Shown: positions 1 through 9,933, counted from the first letter of the stretch. The stretch is 64,000 nt of DNA from Marchantia polymorpha subsp. ruderalis (GCA_037833965.1 AP031356.1:11926501-11990500); one strand, 5' to 3'. The notes: generated from the sequence alone by a model not told the origin. A program made the numbers and translations.

Positions 1-2955
1 TCTACTTTTCTCTTTAGGCAGGTCCTGGAAGTACACAAAATGGGTCCCAGACCGGGGTTCCGGCAACAGAGACGGGACTGGATCGATAGGTTGGAGGGTA
101 TTATTTGCCAGAGGTACAGTACCTGGACGGGCCCCCCTCCTCGCAATCGTACTCAAAGAAACGGCTTGCGACCTCCCGTCAGAGTTTAAAGAAAACTTGG
201 CTACGTCTATTCACTCGCCTGAAGAGATTGTTCCATCACACAACATTGAGTGGCTACTCTTTGGACATATAGTGAGGAGCCTCTGATATGAATCCTACGA
301 TATGATAGTGGTGGGGTTTAGAACCTAGAGCAGCTGGAAAACACTAGACGTGGGTTTCAACGATAAGGGGTAGTGGTGTAATTATCAGTTGGATTTGTGG
401 GGGTACTCTACAGTAAAGGAGGTGGTGGAAAGGTGTGAATAGTGGTGATCAAAAGACTGTCCTCATTGATTCCAGGAAATTGCTGTTGCCAACTAACCAA
501 AAGCAAGTCAAGCAATGTACTTGTTCAGACTGTTCGGCCTGCAAGCCATACGTGGTTTTCTTCTAAAAGGTGTAGACTTTCTTTCACGAAGGCTGGTTAG
601 AAGAGGATGTCATTCGACGTCGTTACTGATATGGTACGTACAACTGTACTTGTAGGAAATTTATCCCTGTACGACGTGATGGCGTCTTCCCATCCTTTTT
701 GCTATATTACTTAGTTCCCCTAGTGTTATTTGGCATCCCTTTTTTGTAGTAAATTCTGAAAGAGTTTACTGATTCTACTCTCACATATTCCGCGGAGAAG
801 CAATGAAACGTCCCTGGAGTTAATGTTGGCTTGACGGTCGAGTTCATAACTCTCTTTATCACTCAATTCTCCCCGGACTCCTTAGTTTGTTTGTCTACAC
901 CGGTCAAATCTTTATTATATTTTTGATTTCTTCTCTCGTCTAGTTACTTGATTTCTTCATACTATATTCCTGCGATATTCTTCTCGCCAGCGTAGCTAGC
1001 TAGGCTGAAGTATTAACTCTGTTGCATGTGGTTGCACATGTAGAGACAAAGCAATTGTTTCTACTGTTGATACCAGATATCAATATTCTCGTTTTTAAAG
1101 GCAGCGCACAAAATAAGGTCTATGCAAGATTCTGTCAATTTCTTTGTGCCTTGAATCACATCTGCCCTTCAGTGATTTCATCGAACACTCACACCTGAAG
1201 GACATAAACGTGGGTATCTGGGAGATTGCGTACAGTATTTTGCATCTGGCTCCGGATCACAATCTGGTTTTGCTCAACGTACGAACTCAATGGACCAATG
1301 AAACACCACCTTTGCTAGCCTTGTACATGAGAAGTAAGTCGGTCGGATGTTTGACATTCTATACAGCACGGGCGTAATGGGCCCCAATTCTCAAGTTACT
1401 TTTGATATAAATATGTCGAAAAGGACCTCATGTCATAATGTCGTGGCCCCTAGAAGATTAGCAAGATCTTTGCATGCATGCAAAAATAACGCACAATGCA
1501 CATACATAAGCTTCTCTAAAAGTGGTAGTAACAAGAACAGATGCTAGCCACGTTTCGAACTTTGTTCGAGCCCATTTTTGGAATTTACTATCACAAGCAA
1601 TTACAAAGAAACTCATATAGAACATGCATTTGTCCGAGTATTCATCAAGTTTATCCACCTGCCCCATCTTTAAAACAGTTACGACGGGTAATTATATCGA
1701 TTAGATGCACGCGATTGCCCTTTATATATCATCCTACGGCCCACTCGTTATGTTTAGTTGAGAGCCCAGCTCTATGCATCGCCGTTAAGATGGATATGCT
1801 TTCAAACGAATCTGCTTTTATGCGTCTGAAGTTTATGTTTTCTAAGAGACTAACCATCAAAGAGGGTAGTGCGCATACCATGCATCCATGCATAAAGACG
1901 TATACATACACTATAACAGCTACAACTACGATGTACTACGGTAGTCTGGTTTTTTAATCGAGAGAGCATGGCATGACGTAGAATGTATGACCTGCACTAA
2001 AAATCCATTGAGACTTTTATGAATCATAATTTAATGCAAAGTAACAGTCTCAACAATGAATAGTTGGTCACGACTTGCAGGTTCGGCAGAAGGACCGCGC
2101 TATGTTCCCGGGATGGGAGACTGAGCACCGGAACTTCCGTGAGAGGATTTCAGAGGACAGCCCGGTCATAATGAAGAGAATCTTAGAGTCAACGTAGGCC
2201 ACGTGTAAACGCCGCTACATTGCTTAGCATCACTTCGTACTGATAAGGAAGTGAGGGACCTTGTGAGGCTTGTGACTTTATACGAAGTGGCCCGTGGAGC
2301 CATGTCTAAGAATCTAGAGGAGAATTTCTGTGAGAAAAGACCGGAAACGAAAAGAAGGGATAAAATGGTCTTTGGCAGTCTGTACAGTGTCTCAGCTTGC
2401 AGGCAAAAGACCAAAGGATCCTTGGAACTGAAGAGAGCGAAAAGACATACGCAATCATTGATACAATATGCAGAGACCGCTGACCTGCTGTGAAGGGTCG
2501 GAATGGGGAGTCCGGCTGCACGTCGCAGACTCGCAGTGCGCTGCCTAGCACCGAGCCGCTGGAAAAGAGATGCCAGTGAGGTGACGGTATGAATGGCTAG
2601 TCTGCGGCTCTGAGCGAAAACCATAGCAAAGACATCGTCGGTAACCGTGACTGATGCTCGGACCTAATCACATCGAGGATGGCATTCTATAAGCTTTCAA
2701 CGGCAATGAGTAATCTGCTTCCATAAAGTAGAATGCTCACGTTGTTAGATATCACCAGGCCATTTATTGAAAATTATAAAAGTCATTGGCTCAGTATGAT
2801 TATGATAGTATCTTTCCCTAGAGGGATATATTGGAGATCAATGTGTTAGATGGTAGTTTATGAATGAAACTATTTTTTCCATCTATGTTCAACGTCACAC
2901 AAGCGCAAACAAAGCTAACTTGGTTCACACTTCTAAAATAATAGTATCACAAATA
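1..2955. other. Flank without LINE sequence; nothing recognised
   Basis: This is the only long stretch that shares no sequence with the LINEs. All reading frames are short (longest about 150 codons), overlap on both strands and show no domain I know. I see no tRNA, rRNA, satellite, transposon end or clear exon. Composition is mixed, with a GC-richer part at about 2080-2640. It may be host intergenic DNA, an intron, or an unrecognised old element. Confidence 0.5.
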
Positions 2956-3272
2956 TAATATGGTGAATGGTAAATAGTAATAGATTAAACTCGGGACCCA
3001 AAGGTTCAAATGGTTGAAAAACACAATACAAGCAAAAAATCACAAACAAGTGAATAGACCCTAAAGATCTATTACTAGCTAGTGCCAATAACACTACATT
3101 AGTGATTAATGAGCAAGCCAAATCTTGTCCCTAATATAAAAATCTAAATCAAAAGAAACTAACTTTACTAAAGAATAAAAAATCTCCACATTCATATTAT
3201 GAACAAACTTAATCTCTTCGTACCTAGTCCAAATAACAAATATATGCTTTTTATCATCAATATAATCACCAT
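2956..3272 (-). mobile_element. Old, diverged LINE 3' end (C-like)
   Basis: Read on the minus strand, this is the end of a LINE ORF2, its 3' UTR and a short decayed tail (about 2956-2975). It aligns along its length with the C-type 3' end at 20986-21290: the CTAGTG/CACTAG hairpin around the ORF2 stop, the ACACAATACAAGC stretch and the tail junction can all be matched. By eye about a quarter of positions differ, far more than between other copies here. It is 5'-truncated and cut at 3272 by the next copy. It is the oldest-looking copy and lies at the edge of the nest. Confidence 0.75.
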
Positions 3273-3842
3273 CACGTTTCTTCGCGTCGGAAGATCCATC
3301 AAGGTTGAAATTTTGCAGGTACGTGGAGGTGGATAGCGCGCTCCAGCCTGCAAAATTTCACTCATTTTGGAGTTGGGACGCCGAAGTTCACGAATTTCTT
3401 TGAGTTTCGAGTTGGAGTTTTGAGTGTTGGGGCCGAGATCGTTTCTTGCAGAGATTGTTTCTTCGCGTCGGAAGATCCATCAAGGTTGAAATTTTGCAGG
3501 TACGTGGAGGTGGATAGCGCGCTCCAGCCTGCAAAATTTCACTCATTTTGGAGTTGGGACGCCGAAGTTCACGAATTTCTTTGAGTTTCGAGTTGGAGTT
3601 TTGAGTGTTGGGGCCGAGATCGTTTCTTGCAGAGATTGTTTCTTCGCGTCGGAAGATCCATCAAGGTTGAAATTTTGCAAGTACGTGGAGGTGAATAGCG
3701 CGCTCCAGCTTGCAAAATTTCACGCATTTTGGAGTTGGGACGCTGAAGTTCACAAATTTCTCAAGTTTCGAGTTGGAGTTTTCAAGTGTTGGGGTCGAGA
3801 TCGTTTCTTCACGTCTAAGTGTCCACGGAAGCTGAAAATTTT
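3273..3842 (+). repeat. Type I 181-bp promoter monomers, about 3 copies
   Basis: The string TTCGCGTCGG recurs at 3281, 3462 and 3643 (TTCGCGTC), exactly 181 bp apart. The same monomer lies upstream of ORF1 in other A copies, always in the sense orientation, so it is the 5' UTR array of LINE-A and not a free satellite. By analogy with the tandem 5' UTR monomers of mouse L1 it probably carries the promoter. Confidence 0.85.
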
Positions 3843-4020
3843 TGACTGAGTTTCTACTTTTTGTTTCGAGTGTTCAAGTGGTCACAAAAATGTTCAGACA
3901 TTTTTATCTTTTTGACAAAGCACGATTTGAGGCAGAAAATTTTTAGCGACTTCGAGATTGATATTCGGAAGTAGCAGAATAAGTTTGAAGGTGAAAGTAC
4001 GCTTGAGTCAGAAGTTACGA
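3843..4020 (+). repeat. Type II monomer, single copy
   Basis: One unit of the second 181-bp monomer of LINE-A, recognised by GTCACAAAAATGTTCAGACA and the GAAGTTACGATA end. It joins the type I array to the leader (4021-4082) before ORF1. Confidence 0.75.
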
Positions 4021-4082
4021 TATTTTTTGGTGTTTCGACTTAGAATTTAGAGTGTTTCGGGTGATACCGAAGTTGATACGAT

Positions 4083-4833
4083 ATGGCTTCTCAAGATGAT
4101 ATTTTTCAGCTTCTGCAAACAATTTTCGAAGAATTGAAGGAACCTCGACATGAATTCAAGATGCAGCAGGCTGCTTTAACTCTCGCACATAATCAAATTC
4201 GAGAGTTAAAGGTATCACAGAAGAACGTGGAGAAGGTGTTCAAGGATAGTGTGTCTGTGATGTGGGACGTGTGTCTGTGGATGACATCCAAGGGAAGGTA
4301 TGCTCTCAGATGACAAGTGCGGATAATACTAGATTGCATGAGGTATCGAAAGCTTAGATCTGAAAATCAAATCCTACGCTGAAGCTACAAAGGTTGCTCA
4401 AATCTCTTTTTGTCAAGAACAAGAGATTGAAAAGTCCAATCAGCTTGCACGCAGGAAGAATGTGACAATTTCAGGTTTACCTGAAATAGAGAATGAAGAT
4501 ATCAAGAGTGTTTTCACCAAGTTTTTGGATGAAACACTTCAGGTTTTCAATGCGGAATTGGCTCAAGCTTTGCGTATTGGAAACAAGGGAGCTCAACCTC
4601 GTGGTATTATAGTGAAGTTTGTCAATCAAACTCAACGTGATGTTGCCTTAGCTAATAAGGCTATGTTAAAGGGACGTAGAATATGGTTGGATCCTGATCT
4701 GACTCCACTACAAGTGGAAGTTAGAAGAAAGGAGCTTGCGAAGGTAAAAGAGGCTCAAGAGTCGGGTTTTGTTGCTTATTTACACGATGGAAGAACAATC
4801 GTTACTCTGAGGAGGAGGGTGTCGTCAACATAG
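4083..4833 (+). pseudogene. LINE-A ORF1, broken
   Basis: The frame starts MASQDDIFQL, like the intact A ORF1 at 50075-50830 (251 aa), which would be the RNA-binding chaperone of the retrotransposition complex. The N-terminal helical, coiled-coil part is readable to about 4265. A small deletion near 4270 (GTGGGACGTGTG for the longer intact sequence) and a 2-bp loss near 4345 break the frame. The RRM-like part is open again from about 4462 (ISGLPEIEN) to the TAG at 4831-4833. That TAG is followed by CAA TCT and by ORF2 in the same frame, as in every other copy where the junction can be seen. Confidence 0.8.
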
Positions 4834-5079
4834 CAATCTGAGAAGCTAAGGGTGTTGATGTGGAATATCCGAGGACTTTCAACAACAAAGTATGTGAGTG
4901 CTACTCCGATTTGGAAGATGGCTGACGTCATCAACATTGTGAAGACTTGGGAACATGAAAGCAATACTTTTGCTGAGTTGGAAGGGTTTAGCTTGATGGG
5001 GTCGACATGGAACCAGAGAAGACAACATGCGGGAAGGGGTCAAGGAGGTATTGCTACTTTCATCAGGTCTCATGTTCTA

Positions 5080-5103
5080 TTACCATTTACCATTTACCAT
5101 TTA
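5080..5103 (+). repeat. Tail-only insertion, 24 bp, TSD TCTA
   Basis: Twenty-four bp of tail repeat (TTACCAT units) lie in the ORF2 endonuclease region. Removing them and one copy of the flanking TCTA (5076-5079, 5104-5107) largely restores the sequence of intact A copies (CATCTTCTACCTCT). There is no other LINE sequence between the duplications. It looks like a target-primed insertion that stopped within the tail. Confidence 0.8.
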
Positions 5104-5530
5104 TCTACCTCTATACATCTAGAAGCTCAAGATGTTGGTGGACAATATCATTGGCTACGTCTCGGTGTGGTTGGAGGATCTTATTGCTATTTGGCAATTT
5201 GTTATTTTGCACCATTGTCCATGGGTATCTACTCAACACACTTTTGCAACCTAAGTGAACCATTCCATCGGCTTATTGGAGATGTTCTTAGATTCCAAAG
5301 TAAAGGGGATGTCTTTCTTGCTGGAGATTTCAATGCTCGTATACGTTGTGCTCAATTTAGTGATCCCTTGGCTTCTTCTATGTTTGAAGAAATTTACGAT
5401 AGTTTGTGGTCTAGAACCTCTTTTGATACTTCCACAAACTCTTTGACAGAGCACTTTTTGACATTTGGAGCCACTTGTAACTTGAAGGTTCTCAATGGAT
5501 CTCTCGCTTTCCCAACTCTCAGTCCAATAC

Positions 5531-5543
5531 CATTTACCATTTA
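5531..5543 (+). repeat. Tail-only insertion, 13 bp, TSD CCAATAC
   Basis: CATTTACCATTTA is flanked by CCAATAC at 5524-5530 and 5544-5550. Intact A copies have a single CCAATAC here (AGTCCAATACTTG). The duplicated unit is 20 bp in total, so the insertion is clean. Confidence 0.8.
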
Positions 5544-5907
5544 CCAATACTTGTTTTTCCCCTACCGGTGCTAGCACAATAGATTTTCTTTTGTCTTCCT
5601 TGGTTTGTACTTCTCTGATCTCCAATTTTGATGTTCTCGATCCTCAACCTGAATCAGATCATGCACCTCTTTTGTTCACACTTTCAATGTCAAAATCAAT
5701 CTCTACTTCGCCTTGCCAATCTCTTTTATTTACTATTTTGTTGTCAACGTCAATCACTCTCTCTACATGTCACTATGTTTCTACTTCCCCCAAGTTTTGT
5801 TTAGATGCTAGTAAGAAGCAACTTTATAGTGAACATTTCCAAGACCTCTTGACTCGTACTACTTGGAGCTTTGATCCACATACATCTAGTTTGCAACCAA
5901 CCGAGTT

Positions 5908-5928
5908 TTACCATTTACCATTACCATT
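5908..5928 (+). repeat. Tail-only insertion, 21 bp, TSD AGTT
   Basis: TTACCATTTACCATTACCAT plus one T sits between AGTT at 5904-5907 and 5929-5932. Intact B copies read GAGTTGCTCC at this place. The unit mixes 7-bp and 6-bp forms of the tail repeat. Confidence 0.75.
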
Positions 5929-6154
5929 AGTTGCTCCAAAACTCCGCTTCTAAGTTCTTTTTGAGACATAAGATCAGGAGAGCTAGAGGTCTTCCTTGCA
6001 ATGGATGATTTGACTTTGATTGCAAGCAAGCGAGGGCGAGATCACTTGATAAATCCTTGGATCTTCACAATCGGTTGATTATGACAAGACTTTACAAAGA
6101 CTTGGTGAAGTCCAAGAAACGAGCTTTTTTGAGGCAGAAGCAAGAGTGCTTGAC

Positions 6155-6191
6155 GTCCCTTCGGGGACATCCGATAAAATTGGAACGATAC
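6155..6191 (+). ncRNA. U6 snRNA 5' fragment (37 nt) inside a LINE
   Basis: GTCCCTTCGGGGACATCCGA begins at 6155, and the match runs on to GGAACGATAC at 6191. This is the first 37 nt of plant-type U6 snRNA, including the 5' stem-loop (GTCCC TTCG GGGAC) and the run before the ACAGAG box; animal U6 has a different 5' stem. The LINE sequence resumes at once (AAAGGAGCTC), exactly where it stopped (TGCTTGAC), so no LINE bases were lost. No clear target duplication is seen. It is a fragment, not a gene: the spliceosomal core and the RNA polymerase III terminator are absent. The 37-nt length shifts the ORF2 frame. Confidence 0.92.
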
Positions 6192-6302
6192 AAAGGAGCT
6201 CTTGGAGAATCCCAAATCCTTTTGGAAGCGGTTGACAGTACGATCTTCTAAACCTACTCTTGATCCCAAGTCTTTGATTTCTTTTGCTGAAAAGCTTTAG
6301 AA

Positions 6303-6554
6303 GCTTTAGACGTTGGTTGAATATTGAATATGGTTACCGTTCTTGTGCTTTGGACTCTAGCTAGGGGGTTCTTTTGGTTCTCTCCTTGTTTGGAGTTGGA
6401 TTCTTTGTATTGTGTTTTTTAGCCTTTTGACTCTTTGGGTCCCACGGGCTTGATCTATTTACCATTACCATTACCATATTGATAGGAGTGAACGGATTTG
6501 TAGGCTATGTGATGGGAGAAATGTTGAGGATGAAGAACATGTGTTTTATTACTT
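6303..6554 (+). pseudogene. LINE-A ORF2 zinc-finger fragment, split by an insertion
   Basis: The part around the zinc finger (RWLNI...DRSERICRLCDGRNVEDEEHVFIT) is present in two pieces, 6303-6327 and 6476-6554. Between them lies a 148-bp LINE 3' end. At 6555 the sequence jumps to a C-type RT region. Upstream, AGCTTTAG is repeated at the join with the preceding B piece, a typical end-joining filler. Confidence 0.75.
6328..6475 (+). mobile_element. 148-bp LINE 3'-end insertion, TSD ATATTGA
   Basis: It starts ATATGGTTACCG, near the end of ORF2, includes the stop-codon hairpin (diverged), the 3' UTR with the second hairpin and a tail of TTACCA units. ATATTGA occurs at 6321-6327 and again at 6476-6482. 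It is inserted in the A zinc-finger region and is an extreme 5' truncation. Confidence 0.85.
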
Positions 6555-7911
6555 GGCTTTGCGTGTTTTATGGGAGAAGTCGAAGGGCAATGGCAAAGCT
6601 TTGTTTTGCGCCTTCATTGATTTTAAGAAAGCTTTTGACACCGTACCTCGTGAGCTATTATGGGAAAGGCTGCAAGTCATTGGAGTACCATCAGATCTTT
6701 TAGCAGCTGTGGCCACACTTTACCAATCTGTTCGAGCCAAGATCAACACTTCTCAAACTGAAGAGGTTTTGAGTACCATTGGAGTGATTCAAGGTTTTCC
6801 TCTCTCTCCTACTCTATTTGGAGTTTTTATAGATGATATCGAAGAGTGGTTGGAGGCATGTGATAGTGAAGGTGTCAAGCTTGGAAACTTTGTTATCAAA
6901 GCTCTCTTGTATGCAGATGATATCATATTACTAGCACGTGATGCAATTAGTTTACAGAAACACCTATACCATTTACCATTTACCATTTACACTTTGGCTA
7001 GCTTTTGTACCCAGAATCAGATGGAGGTAAATATAGAGAAGTCCAAAGTCATGATAGTGGGCACTAGATCCAAGTTTTCCTTCTATTACCAGGATCTACA
7101 ATTAGAAGAGGTGAAGAGTTATAAATATCTAGGCATTGATTTTTCTAATGATTATAGTTGGGCACTTTGTGTGCAAAAGAGAGTAGAAGGTGGTTACAAA
7201 GCTCTATATTCATTGCTAAATCGGTGTAGAAGGGCTCATCTTGTGTCTTGGAGTCTTAGGAAATTTTTATTCAGAAGCTTAGTGTTGCCCGTAGTATTGT
7301 ATGGAATCCAAGTGTGGGGTCCTGGTTGTAAGAAGACAGGATGGGAGCGTGTGGAGAGGGTGCAGAAGATATTTCTACAAGAAGAATTGGGTGTGAGAAA
7401 CCAAACCTCATATGCTATTCTTCTTGCGGAAACAGGTTGTTTACCTCTAGAGGCTGAAGCTCTATACTTGACCATCACTTACATCACAAGGGTGAGATCT
7501 CTTGATGCTTCTCGCCTTCCTCCTCAGGCTTTGAGTGCCACACGTGCCAAAGGATGGTTAGCGGATGTGATAACTTGGTCTTTGAGGTGGAATGTGACGG
7601 AACGCGATTGGGACCTACAACCTATAGCACTACGTGAACGTCTAAAGGAGGAGTTTCTGAACATTATTTGGAGCAAACGCGGCACCAAGATGCAGTTTTA
7701 TCAACTTCATGTGAATCCTATGCTTGTTTATTGTGAACAGGATTACCTACTTGCAGGAATCTCTACGTCCTTACGTCATCTTATTGCTAGGCATAGAACT
7801 AGATCTCATAGGCTAGGAATTGAGGAAGGACGTTGGCTTAATATTGATAGGAGTCAACGTATTTGTAGGCTATGTGATGGAAGAGAAGTTGAGGATGAAG
7901 AGCGTGTATTT
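6555..7911 (+). pseudogene. LINE-C ORF2 fragment, RT core to zinc finger
   Basis: The frame runs from the RT palm (FCAFIDFKKAFDTVP) through IGVIQGFPLSP (intact copies have GCPLSP), LLYADDIILLARD and YKYLGIDFSND to the zinc finger (CRLCDGREVEDEE). Residues such as QDLQLEEVKSY and VNIEKSKVM identify subfamily C; the same region is seen in the minus C copy at 20986-24657. A tail-only insertion adds seven in-frame residues at 6970-6987. The zinc-finger histidine is replaced (EERVF for EEHVF), and the sequence ends there. Neither a start nor a stop of its own is present. Confidence 0.8.
6970..6987 (+). repeat. Tail-only insertion, 18 bp, TSD TAC
   Basis: CATTTACCATTTACCATT lies between TAC at 6967-6969 and 6988-6990. 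C copies elsewhere read CACCTATACACTTTGG here (minus strand near 23130). The net gain is 21 bp, so the reading frame stays open and gains HLPFTIY-like residues. Confidence 0.8.
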
Positions 7912-7960
7912 GACTCTTTGGGTCCCACGGGCTTGATCTATTTACCATTTACCATTTATA
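7912..7960 (+). mobile_element. LINE 3' UTR and tail, about 50 bp
   Basis: Only the inner 3' hairpin region (GACTCTTTGGGTCCC) and two to three tail units are present. It joins the C zinc-finger piece to a B endonuclease piece, so the pre-insertion site cannot be rebuilt from this locus. Confidence 0.7.
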
Positions 7961-8220
7961 ACCATAGAAATCGACGAGCAGGAAGAGGCTTTGGAGGCAT
8001 TGCTACTTTCATCAGATCTCAACTTCTTCCTATGATACATTTGGAAAGCCAAGATATTGGAAAACAATATCATTGGCTTCGTCTTGGATTGATTGGAGGA
8101 TCTTATAGTTATTTGGCAGTTTGTTACTTTGCACCATTATCCATGCAGATCTACTCCACAAGCACTTGCAATCAAAGTCAACCATTCCATCTGCTCATAG
8201 GAGATGTTCTCAAATATCAA
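7961..8220 (+). pseudogene. LINE-B ORF2 endonuclease fragment
   Basis: It encodes NHRNRRAGRGFGG...IATFIRS, ESQDIGKQYHWLRLG and SYLAVCYFAPLS, ending at LIGDVLKYQ. These are residues of roughly 54-143 of B ORF2, without the catalytic ends of the domain. It is cut at 8220 by a type I monomer. Confidence 0.8.
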
Positions 8221-8860
8221 AATTTGCAGGGGCGTGGAGTTAGGTAGCGCGATGCAGCCTGCAAAGTTTCATGCATTTTGGAGTTGGGACGTCGAAGTTC
8301 ACGGATTTCTAAAGTTTCGAGTTGGAGTTTTCGAGTGTTGGGGTCGAGATCATTTCTTGCAGAGATCGTTCTTCGCGTCTGAGTGTCTACGGAAGCTGAA
8401 AATTTGCAGGGGCGTGGAGTTGGGTAGCGCGCTGCAGCCTGCAAAATTTCACGCATTTTGGAGTTGCGACGCCGAAGTTCACGAATTTCTCAAGTTTCGA
8501 GTTGGAGTTTTCGAGTGTTGGGGTCGAGATTGTTTCTTGCAGAGATCGTTTTTTCGCGTCTGAGTGTCCACGGAAGCTGAAAATTTGCAAGAGCGTGAAG
8601 TTGGGTAGCGCGATGTAGCCTGCATAATTTCAAGCATTTTAAAGTTGAGACGCCGAAGTTCACGAATTTCTCAAGTTTCGAGTTGGAGTTTTCGAGTGTT
8701 GGGGTCGAGATCGTTTCTTGCAGAGATTTTTTCTTCGCCTCTGAGTGTCGACGGAAGCTGAAAATTTGCAGGGGCGTGGAGTTGGTTAGCGCCCTCCAGC
8801 CTGCGAAATTTCACGGATTTTGGAGTTGGGACGCCCAAGTTCACAAATTTCTTCAACGAA
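8221..8860 (+). repeat. Type I 181-bp monomers, about 3.5 copies
   Basis: GAAAATTTGCA recurs at about 181-bp steps (8218, 8399, 8580, 8761). The array starts abruptly inside a monomer after the B fragment and runs into type II monomers, the order seen in A copies. The downstream ORF1 is missing because a minus LINE-A follows at 9934. Confidence 0.85.
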
Positions 8861-9933
8861 GAGTGTCAATTGCGAGTGTTTCACGTGGTCACAAAAATGT
8901 TCAGACATTTTTGTCTTTGGTACAAAGCATGAACTGAGGCTGAAAATTTTTGAGCACTTGGAGATTAATTTTTGGCAATAGCATAAAAAGTTTGAAGGTG
9001 AACGGACGCTTGAGTCAGAAGTAACAGCCCATTTAGTGTTCCAACTTTTTGTTTCGAGTGTTCACGTAGTCACAAAAATGTTCAGACACTTTTATCTTTT
9101 TTACGAAGCATGATTTGAGGCTGAAAATTTTTGGGGACTTGAGGATTGATATTCGTCAGAAGTTCAAAAAGTTTGAAGGTGAATGGACGCTTGATTCAGA
9201 AGTTACAGCCGATTTGGAGTTTCGACTTTTTGTTTCGAGTGTTCAGATGGTCACAAAAATGTTCAGACATTTTTATCTTGTTGACGAAGCATGATCTGAG
9301 GCTGAAAATTTTTGAGGACTTGGAGATCAATATTCAGCAGTAGCATAAAAAGTTTGAAGGTAAACGGACGCTTGAGTCAGAAGAAACAGCCCATTTGGAG
9401 TTTCAACTTTTTATTTCGAGTGTTCAGGTGGTCACAAATATGTTAAGACATTTTTATCTTTTTGACAAAGCATGATCTGAGGCTGAAAATTTTTGGGGAC
9501 TTGAGGATTGATATTCGGCAGAAGCTCATAAAGTTTGAAGGTGAATGGACTCTTGAGTCAGAAGTTACAGCCCATTTTGAGTTTCGACTTTTTGTTTCGA
9601 GTGGTGAGGTGGTCACAAAATGTTCAGACATTTTTATCTTTTTGACGAAGCATGATCTGAGGCTGGAATTTTTTGAGGACTTGCGGATCAATATTCGGCA
9701 GAAGCATAAAAAGTTTGAAGGTGAATGTACGCTTGAGTCAGAAGTTACAGCCCACTTAAAGTTTCGACTTTTTGTTTCAAGTGTTTAGGTGGTCACAAAA
9801 ATGTTCAGACATTTTTATCTTTTCGACGAAGCATGAACTAAGGCTGAAAATTTTGGAGGACTTGGGGATTGATATTCGGCAGAAGCTCAAAAAGTTTGAA
9901 GGTGAATGGACGCTTGAGTCAGAAGTCACGATA
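8861..9933 (+). repeat. Type II 181-bp monomers, about 6 copies
   Basis: ACAAAAATG recurs at 8891, 9072, 9253, 9434, 9615 and 9795, that is, every 180-181 bp. Units end in GAAGTTACAGCCCATTT, and the last one changes to GAAGTCACGATAT, the sequence that normally leads into the ORF1 leader. The tail of a minus LINE begins at that point. Confidence 0.85.

Larger units (their letters stand above)
3273..6295 (+). mobile_element. LINE-A/B chimeric copy with 5' UTR, decayed
   Basis: The copy begins in the type I monomer array, passes through one type II monomer, a leader of about 60 bp, ORF1 and the endonuclease half of ORF2, and breaks off in the region before the RT core. ORF2 is A-type up to about 5725 and B-type from there on. 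It has lost about 2 kb of the 3' half. Three tail-only insertions and a U6 snRNA fragment lie inside it. Several coding breaks show it is dead. Confidence 0.8.
4852..6295 (+). pseudogene. LINE ORF2 5' half, A-to-B chimera
   Basis: The APE endonuclease motifs are readable: WNIRGLS at the start, KTWEHES (intact copies have ETW), GDFNARI near 5330 and a TIDFLLSS stretch. In this copy an ATG is present at 4858 (ML-MWNIRG). Two tail-only insertions interrupt the endonuclease, and a small deletion removes the FTQ of the intact RCAQFTQFSDP. At about 5725 the sequence changes from A (SKSISTSPCQS) to B (STSITLSTCHYVSTSPKF) with a short repeat of the LLFT region. A third tail-only insertion and the U6 fragment follow. 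The copy ends near the AEKL motif, so no RT core is present. Confidence 0.8.

Noticed and set aside
1541-1957. 138-codon open frame in the left flank as a host gene
   Set aside because: No domain, no codon pattern, overlapping frames on the other strand; length is within chance for this composition.
2251-2624. Basic 80-codon frame and overlapping antisense frame as a possible gene or retroelement scrap
   Set aside because: Neither frame resembles a known family, and no repeat or splice structure supports it.
6541-8247. 568-codon continuous frame as one gene
   Set aside because: It is composed of A, C and B ORF2 pieces, a tail and a 3' UTR that happen to stay in frame.
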